A stretch of 64,000 nucleotides of DNA, from the NCBI RefSeq assembly GCF_943372915.1, contig NZ_CALSAN010000020.1:13562-77561 (forward strand), written 5' to 3'. Shown one piece after another: positions 17,928-25,463 of the stretch. The position numbers and the translations under genes were made by a program. Under the pieces are notes generated by a model. The model was given only the letters and a program-made list of their open reading frames with translations, had not been told where the DNA came from and did no database searches. The first letter of the stretch is position 1, and every line of letters starts with the position of its first letter. The DNA is from Ferrovibrio terrae_A. GTDB lineage: Bacteria > Pseudomonadota > Alphaproteobacteria > Ferrovibrionales > Ferrovibrionaceae.

Positions 17928-18017
17928 GCCTTGTCGGCGGCGGCGGCGCACGCCCTCGACTAGTCTCCGGCCATGCAGTCGTGACACGCCACAAGCACAT
18001 AAGAAAAGGAGACAATC

Positions 18018-18227
18018 ATGGCTTTCCCCGGTGTTGCCTTCTTCATCGTATTGGCCGTCATCCAGTTCTTCATCGTCGCGGACGGTTTGGTGAGCTGGTT
18101 CCATGTCGATTGGCTGGTGGCCGCCAACCTCTCGGCCATGCTGAGCGGTCTGCCGTTGCTGATCATCTTCATGCTGGCCCGCGAGCGGCGGCTGCGTGAA
18201 GACCGCATCCAGCGCCAGTCACCCTGA
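18018..18227 (+). CDS. Small two-helix membrane protein, function unknown
   Basis: 69 residues. A strong ribosome site (AAAAGGAG, 6 bp before ATG) and an integral-membrane composition support it as a real gene. Two hydrophobic helices (about 5-25 and 33-53, the first ending in IADGLVSWFHV-like polar residues) are followed by a highly charged tail (ARERRLREDRIQRQ). I do not recognise a family. It is preceded by three phased GRTCACA repeats and followed by a terminator-like hairpin. Confidence 0.7.
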   Translation: MAFPGVAFFIVLAVIQFFIVADGLVSWFHVDWLVAANLSAMLSGLPLLIIFMLARERRLREDRIQRQSP

Positions 18228-18255
18228 ACCGCAGCCTTCGCCATTTTAGCCCGAG

Positions 18256-18294
18256 CCCGGCCAGATGCGGCGTCATCGCACCGGCCGGGTTTTG
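18256..18294 (+). terminator. Putative terminator after the small membrane-protein gene
   Basis: CCCGGCC (18256-18262) pairs with GGCCGGG (18283-18289), followed by TTTTGGTTTT. The 20-nt loop can form a small inner GATG/CATC pairing. The right side overlaps the 3' end of the convergent TfoX-like gene; only the rightward direction has the T-rich tail. Confidence 0.5.
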
Positions 18295-18749
18295 GTTTTC
18301 CCAACCAGCTTTTTTGCCGCATTTTTACTGGCTTTTTTCTTGGCGGTGGGTTTCTGCGCCACGGCTTTTTTGGGCATTATTTTCTTTGGCGCAGCCTTCC
18401 TGGCTGCAGGTTTGGCGGTGCGGCGCACGGCGGCCAGCGCGTCGCGCATCCAGTCGCGCAGATCGTCGGCATCCAGCAGCACATCCTCGGGCAGTTCATA
18501 CCAGCGCGGCACCATGCGGGTTTCGCTCTTGCGCGCATAGGTGAAAGGCCCCATGCCGGCGGCCTCGAAACGCGGCCGGGTCTGATCGTCGACGACGAAG
18601 AACAGTGTGCCGCGCAGAATCACCGCGAACATCTCGCCATCGATGCGAAAGCCATGACCGCCAAACAGCCGCTCGCTCTGCACCGGCCCCATGCCGGCGG
18701 CCGCCATGCAGTCCTGTACATACGCGACGAAATCCCCGTCCTGCGCCAA
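18273..18749 (-). CDS. TfoX/Sxy N-terminal-domain protein with histone-like basic tail
   Basis: 158 residues from TTG 18749, chosen because AAGGAGG lies immediately upstream and the product then begins like other TfoX N-domain proteins; the frame itself opens at 18815. Residues ~5-100 form the TfoX N-terminal domain (SERLFGGHGFRIDGEMFAVIL, then TRPRFEAAGMGPFTY). The last ~50 residues are Ala/Lys/Pro-rich (AAPKKIMPKKAVAQKPTAKK and on), like the tail of histone H1 or bacterial Hc1/HU-tail proteins. TfoX is a competence co-activator in gammaproteobacteria; alphaproteobacterial single-domain versions are uncharacterised. The tail suggests nucleic-acid binding. Four phased AATAAG repeats lie upstream. 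Confidence 0.82.
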   Translation of the reverse strand: MAQDGDFVAYVQDCMAAAGMGPVQSERLFGGHGFRIDGEMFAVILRGTLFFVVDDQTRPRFEAAGMGPFTYARKSETRMVPRWYELPEDVLLDADDLRDWMRDALAAVRRTAKPAARKAAPKKIMPKKAVAQKPTAKKKASKNAAKKLVGKTKTRPVR

Positions 18750-18860
18750 GCCCCCCTCCTTGAAATTGGATAATTGTTCACTATATGTTCTAGCAAACCT
18801 TGCCGCAAGATGCAAGCGGCTTTCGCGACCAGAATCTGGTTTTAGCGCGGTTTAACCAGG

Positions 18861-18897
18861 AATAAGCCGGAATAAGGATCGAATAAGCCCAAATAAG
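18861..18897. repeat. Four helically phased AATAAG repeats
   Basis: AATAAG occurs at 18861, 18871, 18882 and 18892, spaced 10, 11 and 10 bp. The block lies between the diguanylate cyclase stop (18947) and the TfoX-like start (18749), both read leftward, so it is in the upstream region of the TfoX-like gene. The hexamers face the same side of the helix, as in iterated protein-binding sites or a phased bend. Confidence 0.55.
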
Positions 18898-18946
18898 ATG
18901 GAGTTAGAGTCAAACCGGATGAAATCTGGCAGGCTGGGCCACCAGC

Positions 18947-19723
18947 TCAGGCCCGCGCCGTGCGGCGTGACAGCTTGTGGCTGTACATCATCTGGTCGGC
19001 GGCCGCCAAAGCCGCACCCGGATCCTCGCCGGGCTTGAGCGGGTAGACGCCATAGGCCGCATCCAGCGGCAGCGACTTGCCTTCCCAGTGCAGCGGCCGG
19101 CGGCGAATCGCCTCGGCCAGATGTTCAGCCTTCTCCCGGCCCTGCTGCGCATCGGTCTCGCTCAGGATGACGCCATATTCGTCGCCGCCGAGCCGGGCGG
19201 TGACGTCGAATTCGCGGGTGTTGTCGAGCAGGATCTGGCCGACCTGGATCAGGGCCGCGTCGCCGGCCCCATGGCCGTGTTTGTCGTTGATCTCTTTCAG
19301 GCCGTTAAGATCGAAATAGATCAGGCAGGACGGCCGACCATAGCGTTCGACATGCGCCATGGCGCGCGACAGCTCGCGCACGAAGGCGCGCCGGTTATAC
19401 AGCGGGGTCAGCGTATCGCGGTCGGCCAGGCGCTCGAGTTCGGCCAGTCGATGCCGCGTGCGCCCCAGCTCGCCGCGCAGCTGATCCACCTCGCCCATCA
19501 GCCGCACGATCGCATCGCGCACGCGCGGCGTCAGTTCAGGTTCGGGAATCCCCATCACGGTGGCGGTGGCGGCCGGGTTGACGGCCGCGGTGGCTGGTGC
19601 GGCAGCCGGACCGGAGGAGCCAACGACAGGGCGCGCGCTGCCACCCGACCCGATAGGAGTCGTGGTACCCAGCCCGACCGGTCGACGGTCCTCGATCTTC
19701 ACTATGCCTCGCTTTCCAGGCAT
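18947..19723 (-). CDS. GGDEF-domain diguanylate cyclase, soluble
   Basis: 258 residues. A disordered Gly/Pro/Ala-rich N-terminus (1-65) and a coiled-coil segment (~66-100) lead into one GGDEF domain (~100-255). The active site reads RLGGDEY (179-183), an accepted variant of GGDEF, and the product-inhibition I-site RxxD is present at R170/D173, five residues upstream, so an active, feedback-inhibited cyclic-di-GMP synthase is expected. There are no membrane helices or sensor domain; the coiled coil probably drives dimerisation. The start at ATG 19723 has no clear ribosome site; GTG 19702, just after GCGAGG, is an alternative. Confidence 0.87.
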   Translation of the reverse strand: MPGKRGIVKIEDRRPVGLGTTTPIGSGGSARPVVGSSGPAAAPATAAVNPAATATVMGIPEPELTPRVRDAIVRLMGEVDQLRGELGRTRHRLAELERLADRDTLTPLYNRRAFVRELSRAMAHVERYGRPSCLIYFDLNGLKEINDKHGHGAGDAALIQVGQILLDNTREFDVTARLGGDEYGVILSETDAQQGREKAEHLAEAIRRRPLHWEGKSLPLDAAYGVYPLKPGEDPGAALAAADQMMYSHKLSRRTARA

Positions 19724-19852
19724 TGCCGTCTGTGGCGGCAGTCTGCGTTACTCATGCCGCAGTAAGCGTTAACAAAGCATGGATCGCACGGCCTTGCCAC
19801 AGCAGGAACCGGCCCCGCTTTCCCGACATTCGGCTCAATCCCGAGGTCCGGC

Positions 19853-19880
19853 TTTACACCCTGACCCCGCTCCCTATAAT
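19853..19880 (+). promoter_or_regulatory. Predicted sigma-70-type promoter for purEK
   Basis: TTTACA (19853-19858), a 16-bp spacer and a perfect TATAAT (19875-19880) stand 29 bp before the purE start, giving a short 5' leader. This is the best promoter match I see in the window. No PurR-like operator is evident around it. Confidence 0.65.
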
Positions 19881-19908
19881 CCGCCGCTTTCCGCCGCAGG
19901 AGTAACTC

Positions 19909-20466
19909 ATGGCGCCGCGTAAAGGTTCGCCAGCCAAGGCCCGCACTGGCAAGGCCCCCCAGGGGAAGTTCCCCGCAGGGAAGCCTGTGGTCGGCATCAT
20001 CATGGGCAGCCAGTCCGACTGGGCCACCATGGAGCATGCTGCCGCCGTGCTGGCCGCGCTGAAGGTGCCGGCCGAGCATTGCATCGTCTCGGCCCATCGC
20101 ACGCCGCAGCGGCTCTATGACTATGCCAACAGTGCGGATCAGCGCGGCATCCAGGTGATCATCGCCGGCGCCGGCGGCGCGGCCCATCTGCCAGGTATGG
20201 CAGCCGCCATGACGCATCTGCCGGTGCTCGGCGTGCCCGTGGAAAGCAAGGCGCTGAAGGGACTCGATTCTCTGCTGTCGATCCAGCAGATGCCGGGCGG
20301 CATTCCGGTGGGCGCACTGGCCGTTGGCAAGGCCGGCGCCATCAATGCCGGCCTCCTGGCGGCCGCGATCCTGGCGCTGAACGATCCGGCACTGTCCCAG
20401 CGCCTGCAGGCCTGGCGCGCCAAGCAGACCAAGGCCATCAAGCTCAAGCCGAGCCGCGGCAAGTAA
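19909..20466 (+). CDS. purE: 5-(carboxyamino)imidazole ribonucleotide mutase PurE
   Basis: 185 residues. Class I PurE: converts N5-CAIR to CAIR in de novo purine synthesis. Signature residues are visible in IIMGSQSDWATMEHA, CIVSAHRTPQRLYDY, AGAGGAAHLPGM and the SLLSIQQMPGGIPVGALAVG loop. The protein is about 20 residues longer than usual because of a basic, Gly/Lys-rich N-terminal extension (1-22). ATG 19909 has AGGAG at 6 bp, and a consensus promoter lies upstream. The stop TAA overlaps the purK ATG by one base, so the two proteins are translationally coupled. Confidence 0.97.
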   Translation: MAPRKGSPAKARTGKAPQGKFPAGKPVVGIIMGSQSDWATMEHAAAVLAALKVPAEHCIVSAHRTPQRLYDYANSADQRGIQVIIAGAGGAAHLPGMAAAMTHLPVLGVPVESKALKGLDSLLSIQQMPGGIPVGALAVGKAGAINAGLLAAAILALNDPALSQRLQAWRAKQTKAIKLKPSRGK

Positions 20467-21551
20467 TGGCCGCCCTTCCGCCCGGCAGCATTATCGGCAT
20501 TCTGGGCGGCGGCCAGCTCGGCCGCATGCTGGCGATTGCGGCGGCGCGGCTGGGCTATCACTGCCACATCTTCGCGCCGGAAGCCGATCCGCCGGCGGCC
20601 GAGGTGGCTGCGAGAGTCACCCGCGCCGATTACACCGATGCCGCCGCGATGGCGAAATTCGCTGGCAGCTGCGCCGTGGTGACCTACGAATTCGAAAATA
20701 TCCCCTTCGATCCGGTGGCCGCGATCGCCAAACTGGTGCCGGTGCGCCCGGGCACGGAAGCGCTGCGCATCAGCCAGGATCGCCTGTTCGAGAAGGATTT
20801 CTGCAACAGCCGCGGCATCGGTACCGCGCCCTATCGCCCGGTCGCCAATCCTGCCGATCTGTGCAGCGCGGTCACCCCGCTCGGCCTGCCGCTGGTGCTC
20901 AAGACCCGCCGCATGGGCTATGACGGCAAGGGCCAGGTCAAGATCGCCAGCACCGAGGATACCGCGCCGGCCTTCGCCGCGCTGAAATCCGACGCGCTGA
21001 TCGCCGAGGGCTTCATCAGTTTCAGGCGCGAACTGTCGGTGGTGCTGGCACGCGGCAGCGACGGCCGCATCGTGTCCTGGGGCCCGGTGGAGAATATCCA
21101 TCGCAACCATATCCTGTGGCGCACCTACGCGCCGGCGCGGATCGAACCGGTGCTGGCCGCCGAAGCCGAACGGATCGCCGCCAGCCTGGCCGAGGGCCTG
21201 GACTATGTCGGGGTCATGGCGGTCGAACTGTTCGACTGCGGCGACCGGATCCTGGTCAACGAGATGGCGCCCCGCGTCCACAATTCCGGCCACTGGACGC
21301 TGGATGCTGCCGTGACCTCGCAGTTCGAGCAGCATATCCGGGCGATCTGCGGCCTGCCACTGGGCAGCGGCGACCGGCTCTGCGACGCGGTCATGGAAAA
21401 CCTGATTGGCGACGAGGTGAATGCCTGGCCCGCCCTGCTGGCTGAGCCCGGCACCAAGCTGCACCTCTATGGCAAGGCGGAAGCCCGGCCCGGCCGCAAG
21501 ATGGGCCATGTGAACCGCCTCTACCCCACCGGTAGTGCCCCACAACCATAA
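20466..21551 (+). CDS. purK: N5-carboxyaminoimidazole ribonucleotide synthase PurK
   Basis: 361 residues. ATP-grasp enzyme that makes N5-CAIR from AIR, bicarbonate and ATP, supplying PurE. Visible: the N-terminal Rossmann-like start IIGILGGGQLGRMLAIAAARLG, the ATP-grasp segment VLKTRRMGYDGKGQ, EGFISFRRELSVVLAR, and the metal-binding VNEMAPRVHNSGHWTLDA. Start ATG overlaps the purE stop (TAATG). Normal length. No convincing terminator follows; the next 146 bp are AT-rich. Confidence 0.97.
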   Translation: MAALPPGSIIGILGGGQLGRMLAIAAARLGYHCHIFAPEADPPAAEVAARVTRADYTDAAAMAKFAGSCAVVTYEFENIPFDPVAAIAKLVPVRPGTEALRISQDRLFEKDFCNSRGIGTAPYRPVANPADLCSAVTPLGLPLVLKTRRMGYDGKGQVKIASTEDTAPAFAALKSDALIAEGFISFRRELSVVLARGSDGRIVSWGPVENIHRNHILWRTYAPARIEPVLAAEAERIAASLAEGLDYVGVMAVELFDCGDRILVNEMAPRVHNSGHWTLDAAVTSQFEQHIRAICGLPLGSGDRLCDAVMENLIGDEVNAWPALLAEPGTKLHLYGKAEARPGRKMGHVNRLYPTGSAPQP

Positions 21552-21608
21552 GCCACAATGATGCCGTTACGTTCCGCTTGCGGTCGGACAATCAATCCCT
21601 ATATTATT

Positions 21609-21626
21609 GGTTAATATTTATTAACC
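21609..21626. promoter_or_regulatory. Imperfect TTAA palindrome, CtrA-like
   Basis: GGTTAATA (21609-21616), two bases, TATTAACC (21619-21626) is an inverted repeat upstream of the 21698 gene. It contains TTAA-N6-TTAACCATG; the CtrA consensus is TTAA-N7-TTAAC, so the spacer is one base short. Any regulator assignment is tentative. Confidence 0.3.
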
Positions 21627-21697
21627 ATGCTGTCGAGAACGACGGTATTGCCGTTTCCTGGGCCCAGAAGCGCTCAAAGGTTCGGTGAGATGCGGTC

Positions 21698-22072
21698 ATG
21701 GCGATCGAGGATGTCAGTGCAGGCTTAGCCGGCGTTGCGAGAGTTCCGCAGCGGTCGGCGAAGAGTGCCCTGATCAGCAACACGGACAATCCTGCTGTGC
21801 AGCAATATGCGCAGGTGAGTCACTTTACCTCGTATCTGGCTGATGCACCGCCGCCGGTGGCGGAAAACCCGCCGGAGAAACAGCCTGAGCCGCAGACCAC
21901 CGCCCAGGCTTTCGAGAGTTACTTCGGTACGCCCTCCAGCAGCGCCAGCAGCAGTTCAAGCTCGGCCCTGACAGAGCCGCCGCCAGCGGTTCTGAATTAC
22001 ACCGCCAAGGGCACGACCAACCTGCTGCAGAAGCCGAGCCAGGCCGGCCAGTTCCTCAGCCTCTCCGTCTGA
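21698..22072 (+). CDS. Hypothetical Ser/Pro-rich protein
   Basis: 124 residues, not recognised. No signal peptide or membrane helix. Middle region is Pro/Glu-rich (residues ~50-68) and a Ser run follows (~80-90: SSSASSSSSSA), so most of it is probably disordered; the C-terminus (YTAKGTTNLLQKPSQAGQ) looks more ordered. A weak ribosome site (GGTGAG) precedes ATG 21698, and AT-rich upstream DNA with a TTAA palindrome suggests its own promoter. Gene status is likely but not certain. Confidence 0.5.
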   Translation: MAIEDVSAGLAGVARVPQRSAKSALISNTDNPAVQQYAQVSHFTSYLADAPPPVAENPPEKQPEPQTTAQAFESYFGTPSSSASSSSSSALTEPPPAVLNYTAKGTTNLLQKPSQAGQFLSLSV

Positions 22073-22099
22073 GTCCCCAAATTTCCGTATATTGAACCG

Positions 22100-22735
22100 T
22101 CAGGCCCGCCGCAGGTTGCGGAACGGGTTCGGCAGTTTTTCAACCAGCTTGCCAAGCCGGCCCTTGGCCTGCTGGATGCGCATCACATCGGCCAGCCGGC
22201 GGTCGAGAAATGCCGCGGTGCCGGCGAAACCCTCCGACTTGTCGTCCAGCCAATGCAGCAGGGTTGCGGCATAGACGCCGGCCAGCAACATGCGCTTGCT
22301 GTAGAAATTGAAGTCCGTGGCGGTATCACCGGCGGCATACCAGATCGCATCCACCGTGCGGTACACTTGCCGCAACATGCGCGGGGCATGCTGCGGCAGG
22401 GCTTCCAGCGCCAGGGCGCGGCGCACCGCCTCGCGATGTGGCGCCACGATCTCCAGCCGCGTCAGCACGGCAAGTTTCACCCGGTCGCGCACCTTCATCG
22501 CAGCAAGGTCATGGCTTTCCAGCGCCCGCAGCATCGCCGCATCGGTTTCCGTCACCCAGAAATCCAGCGCCGCGGCAGCACCGCCGGGAAAAGCCCGGCT
22601 CGCCATGCCCGCGTCAAAGCCGCAATCCTGAGCCGCCTGCGCCAGGGTCTTGCCGCTCCAGCCATCGAAGGGCACATGCAGCAGCATGGCTGCCAGCAGT
22701 GCCCGCTTTTCGGTCAGCAGATGCTCGTCGCTCAT
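22100..22735 (-). CDS. COQ9 family protein (ubiquinone biosynthesis)
   Basis: 211 residues. TetR-like helical fold of the COQ9 family: an N-terminal helix-turn-helix-like part (LLTEKRALLAAMLLHVPFDGWSGKTLAQAAQDCGFDAG) and a C-terminal lipid-binding part (DFNFYSKRMLLAGVYAATLLHWLDD). COQ9 presents lipid intermediates to the COQ7 hydroxylase in ubiquinone synthesis; alphaproteobacterial homologues are assumed to do the same. The start overlaps the def stop (ATGA), with AGGAGG 7 bp ahead inside def, so translation is coupled to peptide deformylase. Confidence 0.9.
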   Translation of the reverse strand: MSDEHLLTEKRALLAAMLLHVPFDGWSGKTLAQAAQDCGFDAGMASRAFPGGAAAALDFWVTETDAAMLRALESHDLAAMKVRDRVKLAVLTRLEIVAPHREAVRRALALEALPQHAPRMLRQVYRTVDAIWYAAGDTATDFNFYSKRMLLAGVYAATLLHWLDDKSEGFAGTAAFLDRRLADVMRIQQAKGRLGKLVEKLPNPFRNLRRA

Positions 22736-23265
22736 TCTTCAGCCTCCTGCGGGCGCAGACTCGCGCGATGCCGCAATTCGCTTTCAAAGACCAGATCGCG
22801 CAGGTCGGTCATCCGCTGGGGATACAGGATGCCGTCGAGATGATCCAGCTCATGCTGGACCACCCGGGCATGCCAGCCGCCCACCTCGCGTTGAAGGGCC
22901 GTGCCGTCCGGCAGCGTGCCCTCATAACGGATGCGGGTATAGCGCGGCACCAGGCCGCGCATCCCTGGCACCGACAGGCAGCCCTCCCAGGCCATATCCT
23001 GCTCGGGCCCGAGCGCCTCCCAGCGCGGATTGACCAGAGTGACCAGCTCGCGCTCGCCATCGCCCTCGTCAGGGGTCAGAAACACCGCCACCCGCAGCGG
23101 CACATGCACCTGGGGCGCGGCCAGACCCTGCCCCGGCGCATCGACCATGGTATCGACCATATCGGCGATCAGCTGGCGGATTTCCGGTGCGGTCGGGTCC
23201 GCCACCGAGTCGGCCGGGCGGGCCAGGACCGGGTGGCCCATCTTTGCGATCTTGAGAATTGCCAT
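22732..23265 (-). CDS. def: Peptide deformylase
   Basis: 177 residues from ATG 23265 (MAILKIAKMGHPVL is the usual start; the frame opens at 23301). All three metal-site motifs are present: GQGLAAPQV, EGCLSVPG and QHELDHLDG. It removes the formyl group from nascent proteins using Fe2+ or a similar ion. Here it is paired with a COQ9 gene rather than with fmt, and the two overlap by 4 bp. A 202-bp divergent region separates it from rpsU. Confidence 0.95.
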   Translation of the reverse strand: MAILKIAKMGHPVLARPADSVADPTAPEIRQLIADMVDTMVDAPGQGLAAPQVHVPLRVAVFLTPDEGDGERELVTLVNPRWEALGPEQDMAWEGCLSVPGMRGLVPRYTRIRYEGTLPDGTALQREVGGWHARVVQHELDHLDGILYPQRMTDLRDLVFESELRHRASLRPQEAEE

Positions 23266-23374
23266 GGCCGGAAGCCTAGGCCAGAGTGCCGGCGCCGCCA
23301 AGCCGCCAGATCACCTATTTCCACCAATGACTTAAGACCCAGTGAATAATGCTCCCGGATATCCACAAAGTCGC

Positions 23375-23403
23375 TTCACAAAGCCGGGACAGCGTGTTAG
23401 AAC
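23375..23403 (+). promoter_or_regulatory. Candidate rpsU promoter
   Basis: TTCACA (23375-23380), a 17-bp spacer and TAGAAC (23398-23403) lie about 65 bp before the rpsU start. Four of six bases match at -10 and at least four at -35, so this is a moderate match. Confidence 0.35.
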
Positions 23404-23467
23404 CCGCCACTTGCCGGAGCCTAGCTCCGCAAACGGAATTCTATTGACCCGAAAGGATGGACCCCTC

Positions 23468-23674
23468 GTGCAGGTCTTGGTTCGCGATAACAACGTTGAT
23501 CAGGCGCTCAAGGCGCTGAAGAAGAAGATGCAGCGTGAAGGTATTTTCCGCGAGATGAAGCTGCGCGGTCATTACGAGAAGCCGTCGGAGCGTCGCGCCC
23601 GCGAGAAGGCTGAAGCCATCCGCCGCGCCCGCAAGCTGGCCCGCAAGCGCGCCCAGCGTGAAGGTTCGATGTAA
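23468..23674 (+). CDS. rpsU: 30S ribosomal protein S21
   Basis: 68 residues from GTG 23468. The frame extends 42 codons further upstream, but MQVLVRDNNVDQALKALKKK is the standard S21 start and AAGGA lies about 10 bp ahead. The protein is the usual small, Arg/Lys-rich S21 (QREGIFREMKLRGHYEKPSE, then a basic helix RRARKLARKRAQREGS) that binds 16S rRNA near the anti-Shine-Dalgarno region. A classic terminator follows 31 bp after the stop, so it is a one-gene unit. Confidence 0.96.
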   Translation: MQVLVRDNNVDQALKALKKKMQREGIFREMKLRGHYEKPSERRAREKAEAIRRARKLARKRAQREGSM

Positions 23675-23705
23675 TCGGACTGCGCGTTATTCGCGTTCTG
23701 AACGA

Positions 23706-23728
23706 AGCCGCCGCAAGGCGGCTTTTTT
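23706..23728 (+). terminator. Rho-independent terminator of rpsU
   Basis: AGCCGCC (23706-23712), GCAA tetraloop, GGCGGCT (23717-23723), then a T-run to 23728. Perfect 7-bp stem with a GNRA loop. Confidence 0.9.
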
Positions 23729-23846
23729 CATGCCCAAAAGGCATTCCACGATCACTTAGCAGCGATAGTCCTGCTTTCCGCCATTTTTTTCCTGCGCGGT
23801 CCGGTTTAGCTTAAGGCAGCGGTAAACAATCAAGGAGCTGGGCGGC

Positions 23847-25460
23847 GTGCACCAGAATGTGCAGCTCCTGCAGGGTCTCGACCATCTCGATCAGGGCATC
23901 AGCATCTTTGACAAAGAGCTGAAGCTGATCGCCTGTAACCGTCGTTATCTGGAACTGCTCGAATTCCCACCCAGTTTCGGCACGGCCGGCACGCCGGTGG
24001 AAACCTTCTACCGCTACAATGCCATGCGCGGCGAATATGGCCCCGGCGATGTAGACAGCCAGGTGAGCGAACGCATCGCGCTGGCGGCAAAATTCCAGCA
24101 CCACCATTTCGAACGCGTGCGCCCCAACGGCACGGTTCTGGAAATCCGTGGCAATCCGCTGCCCGGTGGCGGCTGGGTCACCGTCTACAGCGACATCACC
24201 GAACGGCGCCGCCATGAGCAGGATCGCCGGGTTGAGCTGCATGACAAGAACCGCATGCTCGATGTGGTTCTGGATACGATCAGCCACGGCATCACGCTGT
24301 TCGATACTGACCTGAAGCTGCTGATGTGCAATCAGCGCTTCCTGCAGATGCTGGATTATCCGGCAGAGCTCGGCCGTCCAGGCACGCCGTTTGAAAGCTT
24401 CGTGCGCTGGAATGCAGAGCATGGCGAGTATGGCCCGGGTAATGTGGAGGCCATGATCGCGGAGCGCGTGGCACTGGCGCGGCAATTCAATGCCCATCGT
24501 ATCCAGCGCCGCCGCCCCAATGGCCGCGTCATCGAAGTGATCGGCACGCCGATCCCCGATGTCGGCTTTGTCACCTCCTATTCCGATATCACCGAGCTGC
24601 GCCGCGTCCAGGACCAATTGCGCGAATTGGCCGATACGCTGGAAGCCCGCGTCGATGAGCGCACCGTGGCGCTGACCAAATACATCGCCGAGCGCGAGGC
24701 CACCGAGCGCGAGCTGCTGCATGCCAAGGAAATGGCGGAAGTCGCCAACCGGTCGAAGAGCGCCTTCCTCGCCAATATGAGCCATGAATTCCGCACGCCG
24801 CTGAATGCCATAATCGGCTTTTCGGAATCGCTGCTGGCCGGCTATTTCGGTGCCATGCCGGCAAAGCAGTTGGAGTATGTGGATGACATCCGCAAGTCCG
24901 GCGAACACCTGCTGCAACTGATCAACGATGTGCTGGATCTGGCCAAGGTAGAAGCCGGGCGCATGGAACCACATATCGAGTCGCTCAATCCGCATGCCGT
25001 CATCGTCGACAGCCTGGAGATGATGCAGATGCAGGCCGATCGTGCCGGCGTAGAACTGAGTGCCGACGTCCCCGACGGACTGCCCCAGCTGCAGGCCGAC
25101 GAACGCATGCTGCGGCAGATGCTGCTCAACCTGCTCAGCAACGCCGTAAAATTCACGCCACGTGGCGGGCGTGCCTGGGTCGCGGCCACGCTGACCGACC
25201 GGGTTCTGAAAATCGCCGTGCATGATACCGGCGTCGGCATGACGGCGCAGGATATCCCCAAGGCGCTGGCGCCCTTCGGCCAGGTGCGTGGTGTGCTGAG
25301 CCGCGAGCATCAGGGCACTGGCCTGGGCCTACCGCTGGTGAAATCGCTGGCCGAACTGCACGGCGGCACGCTGGATCTGGAGTCGCAGCCCGGCAAGGGC
25401 ACGGTGGCGACGATCAGTCTTCCGTTGCGCAACGCTGCGGCAAAAATCCTGCACGCCTGA
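23847..25460 (+). CDS. Soluble sensor histidine kinase with two PAS domains
   Basis: 537 residues, starting at GTG 23847 with AAGGAG about 9 bp ahead. Two PAS domains of the same subtype (~8-120 and ~138-250) are tandem copies: each has a GxSIFD or GITLFD core, a YNAMRGEYGPG or WNAEHGEYGPG segment and a closing YSDITE. A coiled coil (~250-305) leads to the HisKA domain with MSHEFRTPLNAIIGF (H313) and the ATPase domain (N box NLLSNAVKF, HDTGVGM, GTGLGLPLVKSL). No membrane helix, so it senses a cytoplasmic signal. No response regulator lies nearby, so its partner is elsewhere. Confidence 0.93.
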   Translation: MHQNVQLLQGLDHLDQGISIFDKELKLIACNRRYLELLEFPPSFGTAGTPVETFYRYNAMRGEYGPGDVDSQVSERIALAAKFQHHHFERVRPNGTVLEIRGNPLPGGGWVTVYSDITERRRHEQDRRVELHDKNRMLDVVLDTISHGITLFDTDLKLLMCNQRFLQMLDYPAELGRPGTPFESFVRWNAEHGEYGPGNVEAMIAERVALARQFNAHRIQRRRPNGRVIEVIGTPIPDVGFVTSYSDITELRRVQDQLRELADTLEARVDERTVALTKYIAEREATERELLHAKEMAEVANRSKSAFLANMSHEFRTPLNAIIGFSESLLAGYFGAMPAKQLEYVDDIRKSGEHLLQLINDVLDLAKVEAGRMEPHIESLNPHAVIVDSLEMMQMQADRAGVELSADVPDGLPQLQADERMLRQMLLNLLSNAVKFTPRGGRAWVAATLTDRVLKIAVHDTGVGMTAQDIPKALAPFGQVRGVLSREHQGTGLGLPLVKSLAELHGGTLDLESQPGKGTVATISLPLRNAAAKILHA

Positions 25461-25463
25461 GCT

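Noticed and set aside
18861..18897. AATAAG array as a CRISPR or replication-origin iteron block
   Set aside because: Units are only 6 bp with 4-5 bp between them, far too short for CRISPR, and no cas or replication initiator gene is near.
20139..21545. Open frame of 468 codons on the - strand
   Set aside because: Opposite purE and purK; His/Gln/Arg-rich shadow composition.
23342..23467. Upstream extension of S21 to an ATG at 23342
   Set aside because: S21 proteins begin at the MQVLVRD position; the extension would also cover the candidate promoter.
23811..25310. Open frame of 499 codons on the - strand
   Set aside because: Opposite the histidine kinase, whose H, N and G boxes are intact on the + strand.
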